This document shows, in pieces, positions 40,823 through 48,270 of a stretch of DNA of 64,000 nucleotides (position 1 is the stretch's first letter; every line of letters starts with the position of its first letter). The stretch lies in assembly GCF_020447265.1 (NCBI RefSeq), contig NZ_JAJADR010000003.1:186001-250000 (forward strand), in the 5' to 3' direction. The position numbers were made by a program, and so were the translations under genes. Below the pieces are notes generated by a model. It was not told where the DNA came from. It saw only the letters and a list, made by a program, of their open reading frames with translations, and searched no databases. The DNA comes from Hymenobacter lucidus. GTDB taxonomy: Bacteria; Bacteroidota; Bacteroidia; Cytophagales; Hymenobacteraceae.

Positions 40823-40923
40823 GGGCAACAAGCCAGCAGGTCCACCGGAAGCCGCGTTAGTAGCGCGGCGAGGAAGTGACTCCTCTATCGTTTGGAGACG
40901 AAGTAAGACCCGCTTACGGCACC
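40823..40923 (-). ncRNA. Y-RNA-like unit 1 (first of array, degenerate tRNA module)
   Basis: Leader GGTGCCGTA, helix AGCGGGTC with GACCTGCT (8 of 8 with one G.U), internal TTACTTCG, then TCTCCAAACGA (Trp(CCA)-like loop). A T-arm-like hairpin GAGGA...TCCTC lacks the TTCGAAT loop. Acceptor-like strands GCCGCG/CGCGGC are joined by a 7-nt loop. No D arm. Tail GGCTTGTTGCCC. Confidence 0.65.
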
Positions 40924-41032
40924 TTTCCTTTGTTTTTCACCAGGTAGCCGGAGGCAGGCGCGGCCCGTCTGGCCCTGCATTTAGGCCCCCGACTATTGGT
41001 AACGTGTCTTTATTTATGGTCAGTCATGATGA

Positions 41033-41878
41033 TTATGATGAGAGAGTGAGCGGTTGTAGCTCCGCTGTAAAGGCCCGCAGCACCGCCTGGGGCGGCTTGG
41101 GGTCGAAGATGGCGAAGTCGATGCGTCTGAATTGGTTGCGCCATTCGGGTTCCAGCAAGGCTTCGGCAAACAGCCGGGCAATCTGGGCCGGGTCGTTGCC
41201 GAACACGCCGCAGCCCCAGGCCCCCAGCACCAGCGCCTCGCAGCCGTGGCGGGCCGCCAGGCCCAGCACCAACCGGATGCGCCGCCTCATGGTGGGTTCC
41301 AGTTCGGGTAGCAGCTCGGGCGAGTTGCGCCGGAGTGCCCCGGCATTCACGGCCGGGGCCGTGATGACGTCGATGCGGAACGGCTCGGGGAGCCAATGGC
41401 CGGTATCGTCGCGCAACACTGGCACGCCGGGCGAATAGAGGCAGTAGTCGCTGTAGAGGCCGTTGAGGTGGGCATTGTGGCCGTACATTTCCGTGAATTG
41501 GGCAATGCACGGATACAGCCCCGAGGAGCGGGCCAGGCTTTCTTCCTGGGCCTGACTACCGCCCAGAAACCCGCCGCCGGGGTTGCGGGCCGAGGCGAAG
41601 TTGAGCACCCCGACGCGGGCGAATTCCCGGCTCAGCGTGGCCGCGGCTTCCAGGGTAGTAGCGTGGTACACGCGCACTGCGGCCGGAATTGCGGCGCTGG
41701 TTCCGAGTTCCTGCCCCACCGCTACGGCGTCCGCCGGCCGGTAGAGCAGGCTGCCTTGCTCGGCAGCGTGTTGCCAGGCCCCGATGTGTACTACTTGGCC
41801 GCTAGCGGTTTGGTAGTGCCCGGTTTCCAGGGCGTCGAGGGTGAGGCGGGCCAGTTGTTGACGATGTTCGCGGTTCAT
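41033..41878 (-). CDS. TIGR02452 family microbial-type poly(ADP-ribose) glycohydrolase (macrodomain)
   Basis: 281 residues from ATG 41878 (MNREHRQQLARLTLDALETGHY); the frame to 42010 is rejected. The catalytic loop of microbial PARG is clear: VLNFASARNPGGGFLGGSQAQEESLARSSGLYPCI, that is GGG followed by QEE. The macrodomain end VLGAWGCGVFGNDPAQIARLFAEAL is also present. These enzymes remove ADP-ribose from proteins or nucleic acids. It lies between the Ro60 orthologue and the Y-RNA-like array on the same strand, which suggests a role with modified RNA ends or ADP-ribosylated RNA-repair factors. The substrate is inferred from context only. Confidence 0.88.
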   Translation of the reverse strand: MNREHRQQLARLTLDALETGHYQTASGQVVHIGAWQHAAEQGSLLYRPADAVAVGQELGTSAAIPAAVRVYHATTLEAAATLSREFARVGVLNFASARNPGGGFLGGSQAQEESLARSSGLYPCIAQFTEMYGHNAHLNGLYSDYCLYSPGVPVLRDDTGHWLPEPFRIDVITAPAVNAGALRRNSPELLPELEPTMRRRIRLVLGLAARHGCEALVLGAWGCGVFGNDPAQIARLFAEALLEPEWRNQFRRIDFAIFDPKPPQAVLRAFTAELQPLTLSS

Positions 41879-42012
41879 AAACGGGGCAGGATATGTCGGA
41901 CTTCCGGAGGCGGGAGCAGCGGCCGGATTGCCGCCACTCCATGCCGCTTTAGGGTCGCAGAGTTGGTTTTTATGTTGTTGAAGGAAATCCCGACCAGAAT
42001 CGGGCCTCACTC

Positions 42013-43536
42013 CTACAGGTCAATTTTACCGATTTCAGTCAGGGCCGATCCGCCGTTTTCCAGGGCTTCCAGCACGTCGAATACTTTATCCGACCAGCCG
42101 GCAATGAGGGCTACGCCGTGGCCTTCGCGCACTTCGATAGGCGTGTGGCCGTGGCCGGCCAAATCGAAGAGGTAGAGCCGGGCCTGGGGCGCCACGGTGC
42201 GGCGGTAGTCAATCCAGGCCTGGGCCAGGGTGCCGCCGTCACCGGTGCTGTTCCAGAGCTGGCAGTCGGTGAAGATCATCACCTTATCTACCACCTCGCG
42301 GCGCTGGAGCAAGTCCCGGATTACCAGGTGCCCGTTGGTGCTGTAGCCTACCTCGCCTTCGCGGCGGTAGAACTCTTGCACGTTTTGCAGCACCCGGCCC
42401 CGGGGCAGGCTCACGCGCTTCCACGTATCGCCAAACATGCCGGTAGTTACGTGCCCGCAGCGGCTCTGCAGCAACATGCCCAGCACCAGGCCCACGTCGT
42501 AGAGCAGCACTTTGCTGCGCTGTGAAACGGGTTGCTGCATCGAGCCCGACACGTCGCAGGCCACTACCACGCGGGTGTCGGTGCCAAAGCCGCGCAGGTT
42601 GGCGGCGCTGTGCCCGATGGCCGTTTCCAGCGCCTCCAGCACCAGTGCCCCGTAGCCCGATTTCAGCAGCAATACCTCGCGGTAAGCGGCCAGAAACCGG
42701 AAAGGCAGCTGCTTGGCGCGGCTCACGGCCGTTGCGTTGCCCAGCGTAGCACACACCCGCTCCACGGCCTGGGCCGACACGTCGGCTTCGAGGATGTTGC
42801 GCAGGTTGCGCAGCAAAGCCATATAGCCCAGCTTGCCACTGCCAATCAAGGTTTCCCAGGCGTGGCGGAAAGCCGCCGCACGCTCCTCGGCCGAAGCAAA
42901 CTTGGTTTGCCCCAGCGCCGACAGCTCGGTTTCCCAGGTGTAGGGCGTGGGCAGCGTCCCCTGCACGAGCTGGTCGAACAAGGTTTGCTGCTCGGTGCTG
43001 CGGGCCGTGGGGTGCACCAGAAACAGCGCGTCGCGGAGGCGAACCTGCCCGGCCCGGTCGTACTTAGCCAGCTGGTAGCCGTCGAAGTTGTTGAAGCTCC
43101 GGGCCAGGCCTTTCTGCACCTGCTTGGAGAGGCGGTTGAGGGTTTTCACCCCTTCCCGCTCGTTGGCCTGGGCGTAGTAAGCCAGCAATTCGGTGATTTC
43201 GTCGGCCCGCTGCACCACCCGGGCTACCAGGCGGCTCACGAGGCTGTCGCCGCGGTGCAGGCGGGCCAACTCCACGGTCAGCACCAGGGGCACGGTGCGC
43301 AGGTGCAGCTGCTCGCGGGCATACACCGCCAAACGGGCCACAAACTCGGGGTCGTTGCGGGCTACCAGCTCGCGCAGGCGCAAGAGGCGGGTATCGGCTT
43401 TTTCGTAGAACTGGTCGTTGAGGGCGGCCGTGGCTACGGCCGCGTACAGCTCCAGCTGGGGCGTGAGGGTATAAGCCACCGCACCTTCGTGGTTCAGAAC
43501 GGTTTTGGCTTTGCGGAAAGTAAAGTTGAAGCGCAT
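42013..43536 (-). CDS. rsr: TROVE domain protein, Ro60/Rsr orthologue
   Basis: 507 residues from ATG 43536 (MRFNFTFRKAKTVLNHEGAVAYTLTPQLELYAAVATAALNDQFYE). The N-terminal TROVE domain of HEAT-like helices covers about residues 10-330 (RNDPEFVARLAVYAREQLHLRTVPLVLTVELARLH, LRDALFLVHPTARS, LPFRFLAAYREVL). A vWA domain follows, with a MIDAS motif DVSGSMQQ and VMIFTDCQLWNSTGDGGT. Ro60 forms a ring that binds Y RNAs outside and misfolded RNA ends in its cavity. A tandem array of Y-RNA-like units lies downstream on the same strand, as expected for a cognate pair. The PcfJ-like gene is 79 bp upstream. Confidence 0.93.
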   Translation of the reverse strand: MRFNFTFRKAKTVLNHEGAVAYTLTPQLELYAAVATAALNDQFYEKADTRLLRLRELVARNDPEFVARLAVYAREQLHLRTVPLVLTVELARLHRGDSLVSRLVARVVQRADEITELLAYYAQANEREGVKTLNRLSKQVQKGLARSFNNFDGYQLAKYDRAGQVRLRDALFLVHPTARSTEQQTLFDQLVQGTLPTPYTWETELSALGQTKFASAEERAAAFRHAWETLIGSGKLGYMALLRNLRNILEADVSAQAVERVCATLGNATAVSRAKQLPFRFLAAYREVLLLKSGYGALVLEALETAIGHSAANLRGFGTDTRVVVACDVSGSMQQPVSQRSKVLLYDVGLVLGMLLQSRCGHVTTGMFGDTWKRVSLPRGRVLQNVQEFYRREGEVGYSTNGHLVIRDLLQRREVVDKVMIFTDCQLWNSTGDGGTLAQAWIDYRRTVAPQARLYLFDLAGHGHTPIEVREGHGVALIAGWSDKVFDVLEALENGGSALTEIGKIDL

Positions 43537-43615
43537 GAGAAAGGTGAAGTTGTGAGGTGGTGAAATGGTGAATTTTCGTGCTGCTGGCACTGTTTTGCAG
43601 TACTGCATGTCCAAC

Positions 43616-44917
43616 TTAGCCGAGCAAGTGCTTGGGCACCAGCAGGCGGTTGTCGGTGGCCCAGCGCTGAATCCAGGCACCTTCCTCGTCGTTGGGGCGG
43701 CGGTTGAACAAGCCCCGGGCCTGCACTACGGTGCGGTTGGCCTGCACTTCCAAGGTCACGGCGCGGGTACCGCCGAGGGTGAGCGAAAAAATGGCACTGC
43801 GCCCCCGCCGGCACGATTCGAGGTAAGAAGCCACGCAGTGCCGCAGGGCACGGCCCTCGTCAATGAGGTGGCCGTAGGTACGCAGCTGGGTGATGCGCAC
43901 CGGGCACTTGCTGCCCCCGGCAAAGTCGGGGACGGGCAGCGCGCCCCAGGTCGTTTCCAGGGTGAGGCTGGCTTCGGGCACCCGGTGCGGGGCCTGGGCC
44001 AGCTGGCGGTGCCACTGCGCCGTTTGCGTCAGTACACTGCTCATCGAGCGGCCCTTGAGGGAGAAGCCCGGCTGGGCCGGTTCGCCATCAATACCCACCG
44101 CGCGCTTTTGGTGAATCCAGTCACACACGGGACCCAACTGCCAGGGGTCGGCCATCGGGGTGGCGGCAAAAAAATCGACCACGCGCAGCCAGAACTCATC
44201 GTCGCGGCTCAGCTGACGGCCCAGACGGGAGTCGAGCACGGGGCCCAGCCAAGCCAGCTGGTCGCGGGCGGCGAGCTGGGCGTAGCGCAGGGCCTGCAGA
44301 AAGGTGTAGCCCGCCGGGGCCAGGCGCAAGTGGTGCTCGGTTTTGCGGCTAAACCCCACCGGCAACCCGGTAAAGGTGCGTAAGGCTTCACCCCGGCCCA
44401 GGTGCACGGTCAGCTCGGCCACGTTGAGGCCGTCGTGTAGGCGGCCGGCCGTCCAGGAGCTGATAACCCAGGCCGGCACGTCGCCATACTGGTCGAAGAG
44501 GTGGCGCACCAGGCTTTCCAGCTGCCGGAAGGGGTTGCGGCTGCGGGGTTGCCAGCTGGCCAGCTCCCGGCAGCGCCGGGGCAGTAGCCGGGCCACTGCC
44601 GCCAGGGCCGGGGCCAGCTCGGGCCGCCAGAGCAGCTCGGTGCGCTTGGCAGCCAGGCCGCGCAGCAAGCCGGCGCACTGGTCGCGCTGCGCGTCCTTTT
44701 GCTCGTGGATGCAGCGCCGGTAGAAGGGCGCCAGCGCTGAATTTTCACCCAGGTGGGCATTGATAACGGGCAATGGACCGTAGAGCGAAAACAGATAGTC
44801 TACCTGCCGCGGGAGCGGCCAGCGGCGCCAGTCGAGGCGCTTGGCCGCCGAAAGCACTATGCGGGCTTGCTGGGCTTGCCAGGCGGCGTGGGGTAAGGGT
44901 TTGAGACGGTTGGACAT
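43616..44917 (-). CDS. PcfJ-like domain protein, first gene of the Ro60 group
   Basis: 433 residues. The N-terminal 300 residues are helical and basic, with no family I recognise (LPRQVDYLFSLYGPLPVINAHLGENSALAPFYRRCIHEQKD, HLFDQYGDVPAWVISSW). The C-terminal part has the PcfJ signature: ITQLRTYGHLIDEGRALRHCVASYLESCRRGRSAIFSLTLGGTRAVTLEVQANRTVVQARGLFNRRPNDEEGAWIQRW. PcfJ-like proteins occur on plasmids and elsewhere; their biochemical role is unknown. Position upstream of the TROVE gene on the same strand suggests co-transcription and a part in RNA surveillance, but that is inference. Confidence 0.85.
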   Translation of the reverse strand: MSNRLKPLPHAAWQAQQARIVLSAAKRLDWRRWPLPRQVDYLFSLYGPLPVINAHLGENSALAPFYRRCIHEQKDAQRDQCAGLLRGLAAKRTELLWRPELAPALAAVARLLPRRCRELASWQPRSRNPFRQLESLVRHLFDQYGDVPAWVISSWTAGRLHDGLNVAELTVHLGRGEALRTFTGLPVGFSRKTEHHLRLAPAGYTFLQALRYAQLAARDQLAWLGPVLDSRLGRQLSRDDEFWLRVVDFFAATPMADPWQLGPVCDWIHQKRAVGIDGEPAQPGFSLKGRSMSSVLTQTAQWHRQLAQAPHRVPEASLTLETTWGALPVPDFAGGSKCPVRITQLRTYGHLIDEGRALRHCVASYLESCRRGRSAIFSLTLGGTRAVTLEVQANRTVVQARGLFNRRPNDEEGAWIQRWATDNRLLVPKHLLG

Positions 44918-45158
44918 CGGGGCGGATACCCTTCACGAGGGCGGTTACCGATTGAAAAATCAGATTGGGAATTGGGCCCGAAGGCGGGCACACTGAGCAG
45001 AATCCGGAAGCTTTCGTACATGACGCAGGCAGTAAAAGAGTGGGGTTTATAATTCGCGTTTGATGGCGAATTCAATTGTTATTTTTAATTTATTAATCCC
45101 GAAAATACATACCTCTTCCAGGCCGCTGGAAATTAATTTTCAGCGAATAAATACCATG

Positions 45159-45195
45159 AAAAAAGCCCAACTTCTGGGAGAAGCCGGGCTTTTTT
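45159..45195. terminator. Bidirectional hairpin with A and T tracts
   Basis: AAAAAAGCCC / GGGCTTTTTT, with an inner CTTCT/AGAAG stem. It lies in the 44918-45415 gap upstream of the PcfJ gene. No convincing gene flanks it closely, so it may end the transcript of the small ORF on the minus strand, or an unrecognised small RNA. Confidence 0.6.
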
Positions 45196-45358
45196 CACGA
45201 ATCAGTCACGTAGTATTTATCTACGCGGATTGTTCGACGAAAAATCCCGGCCACACCGATTCCACTCACGGCTAACTGGCCGTTTGGGTTGTGGTTGGTG
45301 TATAGAGCTGTCCTGCTGGAGGTACATGGCCGAAGGATAGAAAGGGCTGAAAAACAAA

Positions 45359-45386
45359 CCACCCGAACCTTCTGGGGTTCGGGTGG
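45359..45386 (-). terminator. Rho-independent terminator of the 25-residue ORF
   Basis: On the minus strand CCACCCGAACC-N6-GGTTCGGGTGG (perfect 11 bp) followed by TTTGTTTTT, 30 bp after the stop of the small ORF at 45416. Confidence 0.85.
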
Positions 45387-45415
45387 CGGAAGTATCAGAG
45401 GAAGCCTGCTGCTAC

Positions 45416-45493
45416 TTAGCTATACCGAACCGAGGCCGAAGCCACTGGCTTCATACCTTCTTGCTTGCTGGTGTAGTTAAAGTGGCGGAGCAT
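45416..45493 (-). CDS. 25-residue small protein with own promoter and terminator
   Basis: Reads MLRHFNYTSKQEGMKPVASA then SVRYS and a TAA stop. It is too short for standard gene finders. Support comes from its setting: upstream on the minus strand there is TTTG-N21-ATATTTG (a near-consensus Bacteroidota promoter, about 45520-45550), and 30 bp after the stop there is a perfect 11-bp terminator. The region upstream is otherwise AT-rich and non-coding. The peptide is basic with Tyr, Phe and Ser residues and no signal peptide or membrane segment. It could be a small regulatory protein or the coding part of a small RNA. No family is known to me. Confidence 0.5.
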   Translation of the reverse strand: MLRHFNYTSKQEGMKPVASASVRYS

Positions 45494-45759
45494 GGTTTCG
45501 AGTTGTCTTTTTGTGGTTGAGTGATGCAAATATGAAGGTAGTTTTTCTATCCACCAAATTAGTTCGAAAAATAATTCAAATATTTTTCAGGCGAACTTAA
45601 TTACACGGAATTACCAGCGCAGCAATTAAGGAAATAGGCTCTTTCTAAATGATTACACACGGCTAATCCCGCACTTATTTAACCGAATGCAAAAGTATAG
45701 TATGTCAGGAGCTACTTACCCAGAAACAAACACGGGTTTTGGCCGACCGAGGAGAATAA

Positions 45760-45945
45760 TTACTCCTCGCTGGTAGTGGTGTGGGTAGCCGGAAAGCCCG
45801 CGGCCTGCAGGGCTTGCTTGATGGCGGGACAGTCGGGCTCGGTGCCGGTGGCCACGGGCGCCGGCCCCTCGGTTAGCTGATTGACCAGCAAGTGGTGGCA
45901 CTGCAGAATTTCCCGCACCGCTACCAGGTTGTCCAGAGTGGTCAT
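45760..45945 (-). CDS. Small hypothetical protein
   Basis: 61 residues from ATG 45945 (MTTLDNLVAVREILQCHHLLVNQLTEGPAPVATGTEPDCPAIKQALQAAGFPATHTTTSEE). It has two Cys and His residues in CHH and CPAIKQ but no recognised domain. The amphipathic first helix looks plausible for a folded small protein. It is isolated, with 347 bp of non-coding sequence between it and the next gene. Coding status is uncertain. Confidence 0.45.
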   Translation of the reverse strand: MTTLDNLVAVREILQCHHLLVNQLTEGPAPVATGTEPDCPAIKQALQAAGFPATHTTTSEE

Positions 45946-46292
45946 GGCGGGCACCGCAATGCTGTAGCGGACTAGCTGGGTGTTGTTGGCGGAAGGATTC
46001 GGAGAAGGAAGAAAGGTGGGCGGGTGCTGAGCCGGAAAGGGGGCATGGCCTTCCCTCCCTGGAGGTGTACTACGCCGGGCAGCTTTGGTTATGCTTCACG
46101 TGCGTGGCCCCAGAAGCGCGAACAGGTAGAAATACGTGGTTTTTAAATCCCGTGCTTCTACGCTGAGAAGCCGCTCCGCGGGGCTATTCCTTTGCATCGT
46201 TAAGGCGCTTACGCATTTGCCGTTACAAGTCGCCGGTTGCTGCAACCAGGCGCTTTCCGGCGCTTATCTTCCACCTTTTCTCCCCGATTACT

Positions 46293-46988
46293 ATGGGCTT
46301 TCTTGGACTTATTCCCGCCACCGATCTGGCGGCTACCTACAACGTGCGGACGCGTCTGCTCACGCTTTCTGCCAGAGGCGAAGCGCGAGATTTTACGTAT
46401 GGCATCACCTTCGACCGGGTGCCTTACATGGGCGGACTCAAGTTTCAGCTGATGGGCTGGACGGGGCCGCTGAAAGACCCTGAGTCGTATTCGCCCTACA
46501 CCCACCAGCAGTCCTATGCTATTCAGCTTCCCTCCCCGGCGTTTCCCTCCAACTCCTTGCTAATCGTGGATGAAAACCACCCCGAGGGTTTGGTCGTCGA
46601 TATTCGCTTTACGGGTGGCATCCCTACGTCGCAGGCTGACCAAGGCAACGCGGCGGCTCCGGCGGCCAGCCCGGACTCCGGGCCGGCTACTCCCCTGGAT
46701 GAGCACGTGACGGTAATGCTTGGGGAGAATTTCAGCATTAAGGCAGCGGCCAGCTCGCCTCCAATCGGTACTGTCACCATCAAATACGACACGACGGTGC
46801 TGGAGCTGCTGCATTCCCGCATCGAAAACCTCTACATCGTCTGGACCCTCAGGCCTCTGCGCAGCGGTAGTACGCAGGTATTTGTCACGACGTACTTATC
46901 CTTGACCGTTGACCCCGTTCCATTCATTACGTGCTACGACGTGAAGGTCATTGAGTATAGCGAAGTCAAGGAAACGACCAATGCCTAG
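46293..46988 (+). CDS. Hypothetical protein with Ig-like C-terminal region
   Basis: 231 residues, no signal peptide. The N-terminal half is beta-rich (NVRTRLLTLSARGEARDFTYGITFDRVPYMGGLKFQLMGWTGPLKDP). An Ala/Pro linker (GNAAAPAASPDSGPATPLDE) connects to a C-terminal segment with an Ig- or chagasin-like strand pattern (HVTVMLGENFSIKAAASSPPIGTVTIKYDTTVLELLHSRIENLYIVWTLRPLRSGSTQVFVTTY). I do not recognise the family. A strong hairpin follows at 47044-47083. Confidence 0.65.
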   Translation: MGFLGLIPATDLAATYNVRTRLLTLSARGEARDFTYGITFDRVPYMGGLKFQLMGWTGPLKDPESYSPYTHQQSYAIQLPSPAFPSNSLLIVDENHPEGLVVDIRFTGGIPTSQADQGNAAAPAASPDSGPATPLDEHVTVMLGENFSIKAAASSPPIGTVTIKYDTTVLELLHSRIENLYIVWTLRPLRSGSTQVFVTTYLSLTVDPVPFITCYDVKVIEYSEVKETTNA

Positions 46989-47043
46989 CGCGTTTGGCCC
47001 ACGCCTTGCCTTAGTCTGACCAGGCGCGGGCTTCTTCCCCTAC

Positions 47044-47083
47044 CTACGCGGGCCCGACTCACCGATGAGTTGGGCCCGCGTAG
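47044..47083 (+). terminator. Hairpin terminator after the Ig-like hypothetical gene
   Basis: CTACGCGGGCCC / GGGCCCGCGTAG, perfect 12 bp, with an inner ACTC/GAGT stem. The T-tract is weak (CTGCTTT). Confidence 0.6.
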
Positions 47084-47215
47084 CTGCTTTAGGGCAATTG
47101 GGGCCGGGACTACGGAAAACCGGCCGCCAGCGGCCCGTACGGCAACAGGACGTGACTTTCGGGCGCTACTTCCCGTACAGACGGCTTATCCGCTCCACTG
47201 CCCTGCTGCCGCTCC

Positions 47216-48118
47216 ATGCCCTGCCTTGCTACTTCCGAACGCTACACCCTCGACTTACCCACCGGCCACCGCTTCCCTATTGCCAAGTACGAGCTGATTC
47301 GGGAGCAGCTACTGTGGCAGGGCATCGCGCCGGCCCACGACTTTTACGACCCGGGCCTGTGCGCCGAGCAGGACGTGCTGCGGGTGCACACGCCCGAGTA
47401 TTGGCACAAAGTGCGCGACCAACAGCTTTCCGCGGCCGAGGTGCGCCGCCTGGGCTTGCCGCAGAGTGAGCGGCTGGTACTCCGCTCCCTGAGCAGCTCG
47501 GCCGGCACGGTGCAGTCGGCGCGGCGGGCCCTCACCGATGGCGTGGCCCTGAACCTGGCCGGCGGCACCCACCACGCCTTTGCCGACCGGGGCGAGGGTT
47601 TTTGCGTGCTCAACGACATTGCCATTGCTGCCGCCCACCTGCTCCACCACGGCCTGGCCCGACAGGTGCTCATCGTGGACCTCGATGTGCACCAGGGCGA
47701 CGGTACGGCCAGCATTTTTCGGAACGAGCCGCGGGTTTTCACCTTCAGTATGCACGCCGGGGCCAACTACCCGTTGCGCAAGGAGCAGTCGGACCGGGAC
47801 GTAGCCCTGCCGCTGGGCCTGGACGACACCGGCTATATGGAGCAGCTGAAGGCGGCGCTGCCGGGCCTGCTGGAGCAGGTGCAACCCGATTTCGTGTTTT
47901 ACCTGGCCGGCGTTGATGTGCTGGCTACCGACAAGCTGGGCAAGCTGGCCCTCACCAAAACCGGCTGCCGCACCCGCGACGAATACGTGCTCGGGCTGTG
48001 CCGCCAGCACCAGCTGCCGGTGGCCGTGAGCATGGGCGGCGGCTACTCCGAGCGTATCGGCGACATCGTGGACGCGCACTGCAATACGTTTCGGGTGGCG
48101 TATGAGCTGTATGGATAA
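47216..48118 (+). CDS. Histone deacetylase family protein (AcuC/class II type)
   Basis: 300 residues of the arginase/deacetylase fold. Active-site elements in order: LAGGTHHAFADRGEGFCVLNDIAIAA (tandem His and the N-D pair), VLIVDLDVHQGDGTASIF (metal Asp and His), FSMHAGANYPLRKE, and FYLAGVDVLATDKLGKL (second metal Asp). Prokaryotic members deacetylate acetyl-lysine proteins, acetylpolyamines or other amides with Zn2+. It is not in an operon. Start ATG 47216 gives the domain with little extension. Confidence 0.9.
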   Translation: MPCLATSERYTLDLPTGHRFPIAKYELIREQLLWQGIAPAHDFYDPGLCAEQDVLRVHTPEYWHKVRDQQLSAAEVRRLGLPQSERLVLRSLSSSAGTVQSARRALTDGVALNLAGGTHHAFADRGEGFCVLNDIAIAAAHLLHHGLARQVLIVDLDVHQGDGTASIFRNEPRVFTFSMHAGANYPLRKEQSDRDVALPLGLDDTGYMEQLKAALPGLLEQVQPDFVFYLAGVDVLATDKLGKLALTKTGCRTRDEYVLGLCRQHQLPVAVSMGGGYSERIGDIVDAHCNTFRVAYELYG

Positions 48119-48258
48119 GTGGTGAAATGGCGAGATAGTGAAATAGTGAGCTTCGTTCGAACCGTCTGATTTCTGTTTCCAGCAGCCGTTAGGTGAGCAC
48201 AAGACATATATAGCGAGCGGAAAAGATGACCAAGAAAACAGCTCACCGTCTGGCTGTC

Positions 48259-48266
48259 TACCTTTG
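48259..48266 (+). promoter_or_regulatory. -7 promoter element TACCTTTG
   Basis: Exact TAnnTTTG match 4 bp upstream of the ATG at 48271. If used, the transcript would be almost leaderless, or a start further downstream would be needed. No -33 element is obvious. Confidence 0.4.
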
Positions 48267-48270
48267 CCCT

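Noticed and set aside
40348..40845. Short ORFs on both strands across the Y-RNA array.
   Set aside because: They follow no codon bias, overlap the structured RNA units and have no recognisable domain; they are chance frames.
39660..40923. CRISPR array, suggested by regular repeats of about 26 bp at 110-170 bp spacing.
   Set aside because: The repeats are longer-spaced and more variable than CRISPR repeats, the intervening segments pair with the repeats' neighbours and contain tRNA parts, and no cas gene is present.
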